From positions 234,409 to 298,408 of the forward strand of contig JAIUML010000003.1 of NCBI GenBank assembly GCA_022565595.1: a stretch of 64,000 nt of DNA, read 5' to 3'. Under the pieces are notes generated by a model, which did no database searches, was not told the origin of the DNA, and was given only the letters and a program-made list of their open reading frames with translations. Numbering within the stretch: position 1 is the first letter of the stretch; every line of letters starts with the position of its first letter. Origin of the DNA: Saccharospirillum sp. Lineage in GTDB: Bacteria; Pseudomonadota; Gammaproteobacteria; Pseudomonadales; Natronospirillaceae. Positions 28,319-37,791 of the stretch are shown here, piece after piece. The position numbers and the translations under genes are program-made.

Positions 28319-29940
28319 CCTTGCTGCGCATGATCCTGATCGGCTGGATTCTGACTCGGTACCGACTGGACACCTTGCTGTTGCATCAGCAGGTGCCCTG
28401 GCCCATTCGTTTTGCTCAGTGGTTCTTTCCCTTTCGATGGATCATTCCGGCGACCGGCTCGGAGGGGCGTCGGGTCAGGCTGGCGTTGGAGCGACTCGGA
28501 CCGGTGTTCGTCAAGTTCGGTCAGATTTTGTCGACCCGGCGTGATCTGTTGCCTGCGGAAATGGCCGAGGAATTGGCTTACCTTCAGGATCGCGTGCCGG
28601 CTTTTCCGGGCCAGCAAGCGCGTAAACTGATTGAAGGCGCCCTGGGTGCGCCGACGACGGAGCTCTTTCAGCATTTCGATGAAACGCCGATGGCGTCTGC
28701 CTCCATTGCTCAGGTGCATGCAGCAGTTCTGCACGATGGCCGAGCGGTGGTGGTAAAAGTCATCCGACCCAACATTCGGAAGGTGATCGTCAAGGACCTG
28801 CGGCTGATGGAATTGATGGCCAGGCTGGTCAACATGATCCCCGATGGCAAGCGGCTGCGCCCGCTGGAAGTGGTCGATGACTTCCGCAAAACCATACTTG
28901 ATGAGCTCGACCTGCTGCGTGAAGGCGCCAATATGGCGACCCTGCGTCGCAACTTCGAAGACTCCGAACTCCTCTATATCCCCTGGGTGCATTGGGAGTA
29001 CACCCGGCGGTCGGTACTGGTAATGGAGCGCATCACTGGTATGCCGGTGTCGGATGTGGACGCCTTGAAGGCCGCCGGCATCGACATGAAGGCATTGGCC
29101 GAACGAGGCGTCGAAATCTTTTTCACGCAGGTGTTTCGGGATTCTTTTTTTCATGCCGATATGCACCCGGGCAATATTTTTGTCAGCAGGGCGCACCCTG
29201 AGTCGCCCCAGTACATTGGCATCGACTGCGGCATCGTTGGCTCCTTGTCGCGTGAAGATCAGAGTTACCTAGCCCAGAATTTGCTGGCGTTCTTTAACCG
29301 CGATTATTACCGAGTTGCAGAACTGCATGTGGAGTCCGGCTGGGTGCCGGCCGGCACCAGAGTCAACGAATTCGAAGCGGCCATTCGCAGTGTGTGTGAA
29401 CCCATTTTTGAAAAGCCCCTGGCGGAAATCTCTTTTGGGCTCTTGCTGGTGCGCCTGTTTCAGACGGCACGACGGTTCGACATGACCGTTCAGCCGCAAC
29501 TGGTGTTGCTGCAAAAGACACTGTTGAATATTGAGGGTCTGGGCCGACAGCTTTACCCACAATTGGATCTCTGGAAGACCGCCAAGCCGTTCCTGGAGCA
29601 CTGGGTGCGTGAACAGGTCGGGCCGCGTCGCTTTATAAAGGCCGTTCAACAGCATGGTCCAGGCTGGCTGGCCAAGGCCCCTCAAATCCCGGACCTGGTG
29701 CACGATACCTTGTTGAATTTGCGCAAAATCGGCGGCGTAGAACAGCGCCTGCACGAGCGCCTTGACGACTTGAAACGGGAGCAGCATAAGGCCAACCGGC
29801 GCCTTACCCGGCGTCTTTTGGCTGCGGTCTTGCTGTTGTTTGTGGCCTGGACGGGGGATCCGAGCGCCTGGCTGCAGAGTCTGAGTTGGCAGCAGTGGGC
29901 TGGACTTGGGCTCGGCGGCTTGTTGCTGCTGTGGCCCTGA
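28315..29940 (+). CDS. ubiB: ABC1/UbiB-family atypical kinase
   Basis: A 541-residue protein-kinase-like membrane protein required for ubiquinone synthesis. The family KxGQ motif appears as [19 protein letters not shown] and the alanine-rich nucleotide loop as [11 protein letters not shown]. The catalytic loop [11 protein letters not shown] and the IDCGIVGSL metal site are also present. Two C-terminal hydrophobic helices (about 500-518 and 525-541) anchor it in the inner membrane. It overlaps ubiJ by four bases. Confidence 0.96.
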   Translation: MTLLRMILIGWILTRYRLDTLLLHQQVPWPIRFAQWFFPFRWIIPATGSEGRRVRLALERLGPVFVKFGQILSTRRDLLPAEMAEELAYLQDRVPAFPGQQARKLIEGALGAPTTELFQHFDETPMASASIAQVHAAVLHDGRAVVVKVIRPNIRKVIVKDLRLMELMARLVNMIPDGKRLRPLEVVDDFRKTILDELDLLREGANMATLRRNFEDSELLYIPWVHWEYTRRSVLVMERITGMPVSDVDALKAAGIDMKALAERGVEIFFTQVFRDSFFHADMHPGNIFVSRAHPESPQYIGIDCGIVGSLSREDQSYLAQNLLAFFNRDYYRVAELHVESGWVPAGTRVNEFEAAIRSVCEPIFEKPLAEISFGLLLVRLFQTARRFDMTVQPQLVLLQKTLLNIEGLGRQLYPQLDLWKTAKPFLEHWVREQVGPRRFIKAVQQHGPGWLAKAPQIPDLVHDTLLNLRKIGGVEQRLHERLDDLKREQHKANRRLTRRLLAAVLLLFVAWTGDPSAWLQSLSWQQWAGLGLGGLLLLWP

Positions 29941-30001
29941 CGCGGCTGGTAAAGGGCAGTGATGTATCGCTGCTGCAACAAATCGTTAAAGGTTGTTTCC
30001 C

Positions 30002-30334
30002 ATGATGGACGTTTTGCAACAATTAGGCGAGACTCTCGAAGCGCGCAAACAGGCAGCGTCTGACGAGTCCTACGTCGCTTCGCTCTATGCCAAGGGTCTG
30101 GACAAGATCCTTGAAAAAGTGGGTGAGGAGGCCGTCGAGGCCATTCTGGCTGCCAAGAATGCCCAGTTGGATGCCGGTCAGAAAGACAAGGTCATAGCTG
30201 AAACGGCAGACCTGTGGTTTCACAGCATGGTCATGCTGGCGGCTCTGGATTTGAAACCAGAGGATGTGGTCGCGGAGCTGGGCCGACGCTTTGGCCTCTC
30301 CGGCCTGGATGAGAAAGCCTCGCGCACAACCTGA
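30002..30334 (+). CDS. hisE: Phosphoribosyl-ATP diphosphatase
   Basis: A 110-residue all-alpha NTP pyrophosphatase that removes diphosphate from phosphoribosyl-ATP, step two of histidine synthesis. The magnesium-binding Glu clusters are in [13 protein letters not shown] and [14 protein letters not shown] 30002 has AAAGG upstream; a second ATG follows at once. In Pseudomonas hisI lies between ubiB and hisE. Only 61 bases separate them here, so hisI is not at its usual place. Confidence 0.94.
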   Translation: MMDVLQQLGETLEARKQAASDESYVASLYAKGLDKILEKVGEEAVEAILAAKNAQLDAGQKDKVIAETADLWFHSMVMLAALDLKPEDVVAELGRRFGLSGLDEKASRTT

Positions 30335-30370
30335 GCTGTCTGATGCGTTTGGGGCTTTCATCGACGGCCT

Positions 30371-30395
30371 GAATTGCGCATACTGAGCGCAATTC
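30371..30395. terminator. Hairpin after hisE
   Basis: GAATTGCGC pairs perfectly with GCGCAATTC across a seven-base loop, 37 bases after the hisE stop. No T-run follows. It may mark the end of the ubi-his transcript. Confidence 0.4.
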
Positions 30396-30530
30396 ATTCG
30401 TGCTGGGTAGCCATCATCCCGATCCATTCCCGGATTGCCGATGAAACGGATGCGCACTCGAACCTGGCCATGGATTTAGCGTTTCATGGCAGGCTTTACA
30501 GCCGCAGCGGCGCAGTCTGGTGCCGCGTTA

Positions 30531-30557
30531 ACCTGGCACGCTTTGTTGATGCCAGGT
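30531..30557. promoter_or_regulatory. Inverted repeat before tatA
   Basis: ACCTGGCA and TGCCAGGT are perfect complements 11 bases apart, ending 25 bases before the tatA start. This could be an operator or a leader hairpin. Apart from this and the hairpin at 30371, the 248-base hisE-tatA gap shows nothing recognisable. Confidence 0.3.
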
Positions 30558-30582
30558 GTTTATAAACCAAGAGGACAACAAG

Positions 30583-30849
30583 ATGGGTTTTGGCGGTATT
30601 TCCATTTGGCAGTTACTGATTGTACTGGCCATCGTGATTCTAATTTTCGGCACCAAGCGCTTGAAAGGCCTGGGCAATGATGTCGGCGGCGCCTTGAAAA
30701 GCTTCAAGAAAGCCATGAATGAAGACGAAAGCGCAGACGACAAGGCGAAAACGTCAGAAGAAAAGGCTGCCCTGGAGCAGAAAGACGCTCAGTTCGCAGA
30801 AACCGAAAGCAAGGAAAGCCGCAAGGAAACCGATAAGAGCGCTCACTGA
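30583..30849 (+). CDS. tatA: Sec-independent (Tat) translocase subunit TatA
   Basis: An 88-residue protein that oligomerises to form the pore of the twin-arginine pathway for folded proteins. ATG 30583 ([12 protein letters not shown]) has GAGGA upstream. A single N-terminal membrane helix (about 6-21) is followed by the [10 protein letters not shown] hinge, an amphipathic helix and a charged tail. It heads tatABC. Confidence 0.96.
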   Translation: MGFGGISIWQLLIVLAIVILIFGTKRLKGLGNDVGGALKSFKKAMNEDESADDKAKTSEEKAALEQKDAQFAETESKESRKETDKSAH

Positions 30850-30866
30850 CCGCACGAGGTTCTCCA

Positions 30867-31259
30867 ATGTTCGATATCGGTTTTACCGAGCTGTTGATGC
30901 TGGCCATTATCGGTATGGTGGTGATCGGCCCTGAGCGTCTGCCTACGGCAGCGCGCTCTATCGGCCGTACTCTCGGTCAACTGCGACGTTACATGACCAG
31001 CCTGCAAAATCAGATTGAGCAGGAGGTCAAGCTTGACGAGTTGAACAAGAAGATCATGGCTGAGGGTCGTGAGCCAGCAAAACCGGCCGACAGAGAAGTT
31101 CCGCCCAACCATCGGAATGAAGACGCCGAGGTACCGAATGAACCTCCGGTAGAAGAGGCCGAACACTCCTTCGATATGCCGGAGCCGCCTCGCTCAGAGC
31201 CCGCTCAGACCGAGCCTGAAACTGCCCCAGTGGAAAACGATGACAGCCGAAAATCCTGA
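30867..31259 (+). CDS. tatB: Tat translocase subunit TatB
   Basis: A 130-residue TatA-like protein that with TatC binds twin-arginine signal peptides. It begins MFDIGFTELLMLAIIGMVVIGPERLP in the manner of E. coli TatB, with the conserved membrane Glu (FTELL) and GPERLP hinge. The tail from about residue 70 is Pro/Glu-rich and acidic. It overlaps tatC by 20 bases. Confidence 0.96.
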   Translation: MFDIGFTELLMLAIIGMVVIGPERLPTAARSIGRTLGQLRRYMTSLQNQIEQEVKLDELNKKIMAEGREPAKPADREVPPNHRNEDAEVPNEPPVEEAEHSFDMPEPPRSEPAQTEPETAPVENDDSRKS

Positions 31260-31995
31260 AGAATTCTCCATGCCGCTGGTGTCCCACCTGAAAGAGTTGC
31301 GCGATCGCATGATCCGTTCTCTGGTGGTGGTACTGGTCGTATTTCTTGGGCTCTATTTCCTGGCGGGCGACCTGTACATGATACTGGTGCGTCCGCTTGA
31401 GTTATTGCTGCCGGAAGGCGGGATGCTGATTGCCACCGGTGTAGCATCACCCTTTTTCGTGCCCCTGAAGTTGACCATTGTCCTGGCCGTCTTCATCTCT
31501 GTGCCCTATTTGCTGCATCAGATCTGGGGCTTTATTGCTCCGGCCTTGTACAAGCACGAACGCAAGGTGGCCATTCCGCTGTTTATTTCCAGTGTCTTTC
31601 TGTTCTACGCTGGTGTTGCCTTTGTCTATTTTGTCGTACTGCCACTGGTGTTTGGCTTTTTCACTTCGGTCGGGCCGGAAGACATCAACCTGATGCCGGA
31701 TATCGGCAACGTGCTTGATTTCATTCTGAAGCTTTTTTTCGCCTTCGGCATCGCCTTCGAAATCCCTATAGCAACCTTTTTAACTGTGCGCGCTGGCATA
31801 GTGTCGGTGGATTCACTAAAGGCCAAGCGACCCTACATCTTTGTTGGCTGTTTTGTCATCGGTATGCTGGTGACTCCGCCAGACATCATTTCACAGACCA
31901 TTCTGGCGGTGCCCATGTGGTTGCTGTTCGAATTGGGTCTGGCCTTGAGCAAGTTCATTCCGAAGGAAAAAATTGGCGTCGTCGAGGCGGATTGA
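31240..31995 (+). CDS. tatC: Tat translocase subunit TatC
   Basis: A 251-residue six-helix inner-membrane protein, the receptor for twin-arginine signals. The cytoplasmic N-terminus has the signal-binding SHLKELRDRMIRS motif. Family landmarks are PYLLHQIWGFIAPALYKHERK and FGIAFEIPIATFL with the membrane Glu. Its start lies inside tatB, which implies coupled translation. No Tat substrate was identified with confidence in the window. Confidence 0.96.
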   Translation: MTAENPEEFSMPLVSHLKELRDRMIRSLVVVLVVFLGLYFLAGDLYMILVRPLELLLPEGGMLIATGVASPFFVPLKLTIVLAVFISVPYLLHQIWGFIAPALYKHERKVAIPLFISSVFLFYAGVAFVYFVVLPLVFGFFTSVGPEDINLMPDIGNVLDFILKLFFAFGIAFEIPIATFLTVRAGIVSVDSLKAKRPYIFVGCFVIGMLVTPPDIISQTILAVPMWLLFELGLALSKFIPKEKIGVVEAD

Positions 31996-32104
31996 ATGGT
32001 CACTCTTTTCCTTGCCGGAAAGGCTCAATTCACTTTTTGGCTACTGTACTGACCGCTATTAACGGTAAACTGACCGCTGATCATGAACTGCGAGACCTGC
32101 TGGC

Positions 32105-32872
32105 ATGTGGTTAGCCTACGTGCGCACTCTGGTGTTTTACGTTTTTTTCTACGGCCCCTTTACTATTGGCTGGGCAACCTTTTGTGCCCTCTTTGCCTAT
32201 TTGTTGCCCTATAGGTGGCGTTACCATTTTGTCATTGGGACCTGGGCCAAGGCAACGGTATTCGCCAGCCGCTGGATATTGGGTATACGTTACCGCATCA
32301 CCGGGGCCGAGCACTTGCAGAGCGATGTGGGCGTTATTGTGTCCAACCATCAGAGCGCCTGGGAAACCTTTTTTCTGCAACGCCTGTTCAAGCCACAAAC
32401 TCAGGTAGTCAAAAAAAGTCTGCTCAAGATTCCCTTTTTTGGCTGGACCTTCGCCCTGTTGAAACCCATCGCCATAGACCGCAGTAACCGCAAAGGCGCC
32501 ATGGCGCAGATACTGGAGCAAGGGGTGCCGCGCTTGCACGAGGGCATCTATGTGCTGATATTCCCCGAGGGAACCCGTGCAGAGCCGCACAGCTTACTGC
32601 CCTTTCAGCGCGGCGGTGCTGTGCTCGCCAAGGCCGCCGAAGTGCCAATCATCGCGGTGACGCACAACTCTGGCGACTACTGGCTGAACAAACGCTTTGT
32701 CAAGCTGCCGGGCACCATCGATGTCATCATCCATCCGCCGCTCTACCTGACCGATATGGCCCCAGCGGCCGCAATGAAGGAAGTGCAACAGATGATTGGC
32801 GATGGACTGGTGGCAATTCATCAACAGAACAGAGCCGTGACAGAGCCGGGGCAGTCGGCGCCGGCATCCTGA
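32105..32872 (+). CDS. 1-acylglycerol-3-phosphate O-acyltransferase family protein
   Basis: A 255-residue PlsC-like acyltransferase that would acylate lysophosphatidate or a related lipid at the inner membrane. The catalytic box is SNHQSAWETFF, an H-x4-E variant of the usual H-x4-D motif that is common in this proteobacterial subgroup. The glycerolipid-binding box is FPEGTR and the later block is VPIIAVTHNSG. Two N-terminal hydrophobic segments (about 8-30 and 45-65) anchor it. It follows tatC by 109 bases. Confidence 0.9.
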   Translation: MWLAYVRTLVFYVFFYGPFTIGWATFCALFAYLLPYRWRYHFVIGTWAKATVFASRWILGIRYRITGAEHLQSDVGVIVSNHQSAWETFFLQRLFKPQTQVVKKSLLKIPFFGWTFALLKPIAIDRSNRKGAMAQILEQGVPRLHEGIYVLIFPEGTRAEPHSLLPFQRGGAVLAKAAEVPIIAVTHNSGDYWLNKRFVKLPGTIDVIIHPPLYLTDMAPAAAMKEVQQMIGDGLVAIHQQNRAVTEPGQSAPAS

Positions 32873-32965
32873 ACTGAGGAGAAGCAAGGCTCGGTTTGGG
32901 CATGCTGTTTTTGGTGCTACACTTCCGCCCACGTTCTTATTTCATCTTCGACACAGGTTGTTGTC

Positions 32966-33829
32966 ATGACAGAGTCCCCCCTAAGCGGTTCCTGGTTCAC
33001 TGAAGTCTGGTCGCCAGAAGGCTCGGCTTTCTCGCTGGAAGTCACAGAAAAATTGCACGAGGAACAGAGCGAGTTCCAGAAAATCGAGATCTATCAAACC
33101 CGCCATTGGGGCAAGCTCATGGTGCTCGATGGCTGCTATATGGTGACCGACCGAGACAACTTCCTTTACCACGAAATGATGACCCACCCGGCACTGTTCA
33201 CCCACCCGGACCCGAAAAGGGTATTGGTCATCGGCGGTGGCGATTGCGGCACCCTGCGTGAAGTGCTCAAGCACCCCAATGTCGAACAGGCCTGGCAGGT
33301 CGAGATCGACGAACGCGTCACTCGAGTGGCTGAACAATACTTTCCGGACCTGTGCGAATCGAACCAGGACCCGCGTGCGCAATTGCTGTTTGAAGATGGC
33401 ATTGCCTGGATAAAGAACTGCACACCCGGTGAACTGGACGTGATCATTGTCGACTCAACCGACCCGGTCGGCCCAGCGGCAGGCCTGTTCAACCGCGAAT
33501 TCTTCAGCCACTGTTTGCGTGCTCTGGGAGAGGGGGGGTTGCTGGTTCAGCAAAGCGAAAGCCCGCTGTTTCATACCGACAGCATCATCCGGGAAATGTA
33601 CGGCGAGTTGAAGGCGGCCGGCTTTACCAGCCTGCACACCCTGCCATTTCCGCAGCCCATCTATCCCTCCGGCTGGTGGAGCTGCACCATGGCCAGCAAG
33701 GGTTTGACGGTAACCGACTACAGAAAAGAAGCGGCGCAACAGAAAGCCTTTGTCACTCACTACTACAACGCCGATATGCATCAAGCCGCGCTGGCTGTGC
33801 CCGAGTGCATGAAGCCCTTGTACGCCTGA
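32966..33829 (+). CDS. speE: Spermidine synthase
   Basis: A 287-residue aminopropyltransferase that makes spermidine from putrescine and decarboxylated SAM, with methylthioadenosine as by-product. Family motifs are the N-terminal WGKLMVLDG, the cofactor loop VLVIGGGDCGTLREVLKH and the catalytic DVIIVDSTDPVGPA. Length matches E. coli SpeE (288). Its by-product feeds the methionine salvage genes at 14425-17341, a functional link by pathway rather than by position. Confidence 0.96.
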   Translation: MTESPLSGSWFTEVWSPEGSAFSLEVTEKLHEEQSEFQKIEIYQTRHWGKLMVLDGCYMVTDRDNFLYHEMMTHPALFTHPDPKRVLVIGGGDCGTLREVLKHPNVEQAWQVEIDERVTRVAEQYFPDLCESNQDPRAQLLFEDGIAWIKNCTPGELDVIIVDSTDPVGPAAGLFNREFFSHCLRALGEGGLLVQQSESPLFHTDSIIREMYGELKAAGFTSLHTLPFPQPIYPSGWWSCTMASKGLTVTDYRKEAAQQKAFVTHYYNADMHQAALAVPECMKPLYA

Positions 33830-33854
33830 CACTGCCTTTGGAGCCGCGCTGACT

Positions 33855-34382
33855 ATGACTAAGCTCAAGCGATTGAACGACTGGTTGATGACGCCCTGGT
33901 ATTGGCTGGCGGTGATCGTAGTAGGGGTGGTGTTGATAGCCGTCGCCCTGTTCTATCAGCATGTGCTGGATGAGCCGCCTTGTGTTTTGTGCATCCACGC
34001 CCGTATCTGGACCCTGGCGGGTGTGCTGGCTGCCCTGGTTGGCATTGTCGTGCGCCGACTCTGGCTCGGCCGCGTGCTGGCGCAAGTAGCGGTAGTCATC
34101 TCGGTAGCCGGTTTGCTTGAGCGCTCCTACCGGACGCTTCAGGTAGAACGCGGAATCTACGAAGGCCTCTGCGGTTTCGACGCCGGCTTTCCCGGCTGGT
34201 TACCGCTTGACCAGTGGTTTCCCAACCTCTTTGAAGTCTGGACCATGTGTGGCTACTCACCCCCCTTCCTCTTTGGCATGACCATGGTCGAAGGCTTGAC
34301 CTACGGCACCGTCGTGCTGCTGGCAGTCGCTATTGCCACTCTGGTCGTTATGATGATCAACCGGCCTAACCGACACGGGTGA
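33855..34382 (+). CDS. dsbB: Disulfide bond formation protein DsbB
   Basis: A 175-residue four-helix inner-membrane protein that reoxidises DsbA and passes electrons to quinone. The first redox pair is PPCVLCIHAR, in the usual place after helix 1. The second periplasmic pair is formed by Cys in GLCGFDAGFPGW and Cys in VWTMCG. It follows speE by 25 bases, on the same strand. A family A palindromic repeat follows. Confidence 0.92.
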   Translation: MTKLKRLNDWLMTPWYWLAVIVVGVVLIAVALFYQHVLDEPPCVLCIHARIWTLAGVLAALVGIVVRRLWLGRVLAQVAVVISVAGLLERSYRTLQVERGIYEGLCGFDAGFPGWLPLDQWFPNLFEVWTMCGYSPPFLFGMTMVEGLTYGTVVLLAVAIATLVVMMINRPNRHG

Positions 34383-34399
34383 TGAAGCCGCAAATGTTA

Positions 34400-34540
34400 G
34401 CGTCGGATGCCGGTGGTGCCTCAGCGGGGGAGTCCGCAGCAGGGATGCTGCGGCCTAGGCTCCAGGGATGGATATACGCCGAGCGATGTGTCGCACCACC
34501 GGTAGCCGACGCGGACCCAAGGCACTGGGTTAACCCCAGT
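34400..34540. repeat. Intergenic palindromic repeat, family A copy 2
   Basis: The dsbB-pilZ gap holds an element whose ends (34400-34418 and 34494-34512) are inverted repeats with 17 of 19 matches. Inside is the stem CCGCAGCA/TGCTGCGG at 34434-34453, then GGCTCCAGGGATGGATATAC, which is shared with copy 4, then CGAGCGATGTGTCGCACCAC, shared with copy 1. GGTAGCCG at the right end is shared with copies 3 and 4. A further hairpin, ACTGGG-ttaac-CCCAGT at 34524-34540, follows and may act as a terminator. Confidence 0.75.
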
Positions 34541-34621
34541 CTTTAATGAAATTCTTACAGGACTAGAGCTTCGGCGCCATTGTGGCTATGCTGTGTAAAG
34601 CGCGCCTTTAACGGAGTTCCA

Positions 34622-35275
34622 ATGGCCGAGAATCCCAGTTTTGATTCCTTGCAGTTATTGCCAGGGCAGCCCCTGCAACTGGAAATAGAAGGTTACACCA
34701 ACGAACGCGATCGCAGCGTACTGGTGGGCTATAGACCCGGTAAATCGATCATCGTGACCACACCCGTGGTGCACGGCCACCCCATCACCTTGAAGCTGGA
34801 AACGGCCATCAACGTGCGCCTCTTTGCCAACAAGATCAACGGCGCCTGCGCGTTCAAGACGCACGTTATACACGTCTCCATCTCCCCCTTCCCGCATCTG
34901 CATCTGGCCATGCCCAATAAGCTGTACCTGGGGGAAGTCCGGAAGTTTCTGCGTGCCCGAGTGAATATCCATGCTACCCTGGTCTTTGAAGGCGAACGCA
35001 GCAGTGGCGAAATCATTGATCTCAGCATAGCGGGGGGCCGACTGAGAACCCGCGCCCAGGCCTTTGAAAATGGCGAGAAAGTTTCGGTGATTACCAAGCT
35101 GGACCTGGGCGTCACCGAAAAAGTCATGCGCCTCCAGGGCATCGTCCGCTCCTTCGTATTGGACGACCAGCGCGGCACCTGCACCCTGGGCTTACAATGG
35201 CTCAAGCCGGAGGACAGCGACATCATCGCGTTGCAGGCCTTCGTCTTGTCCAGAATGCATGACAACCCCTACTGA
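34622..35275 (+). CDS. PilZ-domain c-di-GMP receptor (YcgR-like)
   Basis: A 217-residue cytoplasmic protein starting at ATG 34622 with CGGAG upstream. Residues 1-100 form a YcgR-type N-terminal beta domain. The PilZ domain follows with the c-di-GMP binding motifs RKFLR (RxxxR, near residue 106) and DLSIAGGRL (DxSxxG). Such proteins bind c-di-GMP and slow flagellar motors or alter envelope functions. It could read the signal made by the GGDEF proteins in this window. It overlaps the following pirin gene by 17 bases. Confidence 0.9.
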   Translation: MAENPSFDSLQLLPGQPLQLEIEGYTNERDRSVLVGYRPGKSIIVTTPVVHGHPITLKLETAINVRLFANKINGACAFKTHVIHVSISPFPHLHLAMPNKLYLGEVRKFLRARVNIHATLVFEGERSSGEIIDLSIAGGRLRTRAQAFENGEKVSVITKLDLGVTEKVMRLQGIVRSFVLDDQRGTCTLGLQWLKPEDSDIIALQAFVLSRMHDNPY

Positions 35276-36128
35276 TGTAACCCTGGCGCCGCGCGAGCAG
35301 GACCTGATGGGCCTACCCATCAGACGTCTGCTGCCACAACGCGTCCAGCGTCACTGTGGCCCCTTCGTATTCCTCGATCATATGGGCCCACACCGGTTGG
35401 CACCTGGCCAGGGCCTCGATGTGCCTCCGCACCCCCACATCGGCCTCTCCACCCTGACCTGGTTGTTTTCCGGCGCAATCCAGCATCGTGATTCACTCGG
35501 CACGATGCAACGCATCGTTCCCGGCGCCGTCAACTGGATGACCGCCGGCAAAGGTATCGTCCACTCCGAACGCAGCCCGGACGCAACGCGCGCTGCTGGA
35601 AGCGAAATCGAAGGCCTGCAATTCTGGGTAGCCCAACCCGAGGCAACCGAGCAAGGCGAGCCTGGCTTTCAACATTGTGAGGCCAGCGAACTGCCCAAAG
35701 GACAGCTCTCGGGTACAAACTGGACCCTGGTCGCCGGCCAATGGCAAGGTGAACAATCGCCGGTAAAAGTCGACTCCGCACTCAGTCTCGTCGTATTCGA
35801 AAGCCAATCAGCGGGAGAGCTGCATCTGCCGCAACCGAGCACCACCTGGGAATGGGGCCTCTATGGCGTTGAAGGCGAACTGGCATGGGACGGTCACAAC
35901 CTCGAGCCACGCCACCTGCGCATCCGCAACCAGGCCGGGCGCCTGACCTGGCAAGCCGGTGCACGCTGGGTATTGATTGGCGGAGAACCACTCGGAAAAC
36001 GCCTGATGGACTGGAACTTTGTAGCCACGCGAGCTGACCTGATCGACGCCGCCCGATTGCGCTGGAAAGAGCGAGGTTTCCCGCCCGTTCCGGGTGACGA
36101 TGGTTATGTGCCCTATCCTGGTTCTTGA
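35259..36128 (+). CDS. Pirin family protein
   Basis: A 289-residue bicupin. The metal-binding histidines of the N-terminal cupin are in PPHPHIGLSTLTW, HRDSLG and GKGIVHSE. The C-terminal cupin (LLIGGEPLGK-like region, here WVLIGGEPLGKRL) is present. Some bacterial pirins act as quercetinases or modulate metabolism; the substrate here is unknown. Its start lies inside the PilZ gene, so translation is coupled. GC and C-ending codons are higher than in the PilZ gene. Confidence 0.92.
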   Translation: MTTPTDVTLAPREQDLMGLPIRRLLPQRVQRHCGPFVFLDHMGPHRLAPGQGLDVPPHPHIGLSTLTWLFSGAIQHRDSLGTMQRIVPGAVNWMTAGKGIVHSERSPDATRAAGSEIEGLQFWVAQPEATEQGEPGFQHCEASELPKGQLSGTNWTLVAGQWQGEQSPVKVDSALSLVVFESQSAGELHLPQPSTTWEWGLYGVEGELAWDGHNLEPRHLRIRNQAGRLTWQAGARWVLIGGEPLGKRLMDWNFVATRADLIDAARLRWKERGFPPVPGDDGYVPYPGS

Positions 36129-36265
36129 GTTCATAGTATGTGCGCGGATTCTGGCCACATAACCAGACCTTCAAGCAATTGAAAGTCCTCCGTCAGGTAC
36201 AAGACTTTCGTCGAATCGCGCTCTAAACTGACTCCCTGAATGAACAACAAGCAGAAGGAATGGAT

Positions 36266-37510
36266 ATGCGCTTCACAGGTCTTCGCAGCACCTTGCCCAT
36301 GGTCTGGGCGATCGGATGCTTGCCCGCACTTATGGCAACCGCCATTGCCAATGACCCCGTCGAGGCCGACTGGCTCTACCTGACCGGAGAAGGTGCCTGG
36401 ATCCCGCGTGCCGCAGAGCTGCGTCAGGCATCAACCGCCTTGCCCTTGCCCATAGATCGACTCTCCACCGATTCCTTCTGGTGGCAAGCCGACAACCCGG
36501 ACTTATTGGTCAGCTGGCAGACACCCGAACGTCGCTGGTGGGTGCGTGAAGACAGCCTCGTCCAGGTCGAAGGCTGGTCCGGCTCCTGGACGGTACTGCA
36601 ACCGGGTGAAGACATGCTGATCATGGCGCAAGCCGGCGTTCGCCGGGCGCTACCGCGCGACCAATGGCATCGCATGAGCTGGGTCGTAGGTCAGAACATC
36701 AGCTCGGAACTCGAACTGACGGTTTTACAGCCCGAGGCCCGTCCAAACAGCTTTCGTTACGCCTGGTTTGATCCCGGAATATCGGCTGAAATCCGTTACA
36801 TCCTCGATCAGAGTGCTGAAACGCCCAGGCTGCTGCAAATGCTGGTATTGCACAACCAGAGTAATTACAGCCTCGAAGCACCCGGCTACAGTTACGCTCA
36901 AAGTCGTGACCAGGGGCGCGTAACCCTAAAGCGAGAGGCTGCCATGATGGCTGATATGGCTATAGCTGCTGCCCCAGTACCGGGCGATAGCAGCGGCATG
37001 GCGACTCTGCAATCGCAGCGGCCTATTGTTTTGAGCAGCGGCAGTCATATCTGGTTGACGGCGCAGAGCATCGACTTGAGTGACGTCAGTCATAGCTACC
37101 AATTCAACTGGCAAACGCGAAGCCGAGGCAGTCAGCCTGGCCAGTGGTCATTACAGCTGAGCAGCGAAGACACCTTGCCACCCATGGCCGGTCAGGTGCA
37201 GGTTGCGGTCTGGGATGAACAGGTGCCCTTGCTGGAAGCCCACTATCAGCCCCAGCAGAACGATAAAGCCACCCTGCAATTGGGCAGCTCAGACATGGTG
37301 ACGCTCAGCACAGAGCCGCTGTCTGACGCACACTGGCGCTTGACCCTGACCAACCGCAACAGCGAAGAGGTCGAGACCGCACTGGCCTTGTCTCATTGGG
37401 ATAATAACCGTCAACTGGACCATGCCCTTACCGTGCAGGTGCCTGCGGCAGGTGAGCGCACCCTGACTGTTCGGCTGACACCCATGCAATTGATTGTCGA
37501 CGAAGAATAA
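36266..37510 (+). CDS. Exported protein of unknown function
   Basis: A 414-residue protein with a signal peptide ending near ATAIAN (residues 1-27), starting at ATG 36266 with GAAGG upstream; an ATG two codons earlier also exists. The mature protein is beta-rich with many Trp. A central run of Ala/Met (AAMMADMAIAAAPVPG, about residues 235-250) and a C-terminal Ig-like strand pattern (HWRLTLTNRNSEEVETALAL) recall DUF4139-type surface proteins, but I cannot assign it. No Cys or enzymatic motif stands out. It is monocistronic and followed by hairpins. Confidence 0.65.
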   Translation: MRFTGLRSTLPMVWAIGCLPALMATAIANDPVEADWLYLTGEGAWIPRAAELRQASTALPLPIDRLSTDSFWWQADNPDLLVSWQTPERRWWVREDSLVQVEGWSGSWTVLQPGEDMLIMAQAGVRRALPRDQWHRMSWVVGQNISSELELTVLQPEARPNSFRYAWFDPGISAEIRYILDQSAETPRLLQMLVLHNQSNYSLEAPGYSYAQSRDQGRVTLKREAAMMADMAIAAAPVPGDSSGMATLQSQRPIVLSSGSHIWLTAQSIDLSDVSHSYQFNWQTRSRGSQPGQWSLQLSSEDTLPPMAGQVQVAVWDEQVPLLEAHYQPQQNDKATLQLGSSDMVTLSTEPLSDAHWRLTLTNRNSEEVETALALSHWDNNRQLDHALTVQVPAAGERTLTVRLTPMQLIVDEE

Positions 37511-37569
37511 AGGTCGTCAGTTTGTCCGAAGGGGGGTGAGAATCAGTTCGAGTTGAGCCTGGAATTATA

Positions 37570-37638
37570 GGGGCGGTGGGTGCCGCCAGTCTGACTGGCA
37601 GCAGCCAGCCCAACCGCCCACATTGGGGTTGCCCCCAT
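37570..37638. other. Cluster of hairpins in the gap before ectR
   Basis: The 281-base gap between convergent genes at 37511-37791 holds GGGCGGTGGG/CCCAACCGCCC around an inner CCAGT-ctg-ACTGG stem, then TGGGG-ttgc-CCCCA. GTGAA and TTCAC pair a little further on. These are likely terminators or another repeat element; no copy was found elsewhere in the window. Confidence 0.4.
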
Positions 37639-37791
37639 CACAGGTGAAGCCTGGGTTTCACTCCAGCTTCAGGTTCAAAGATAGTTCAAGATGGGTGTTT
37701 GGAAAGGCGAAATTACAAAAAACCACAGGCGGTTACGCTACGTCATAAAACAGGCGCTCCCGGCACCCGCCGGTTGACACCGAGGATGCAG

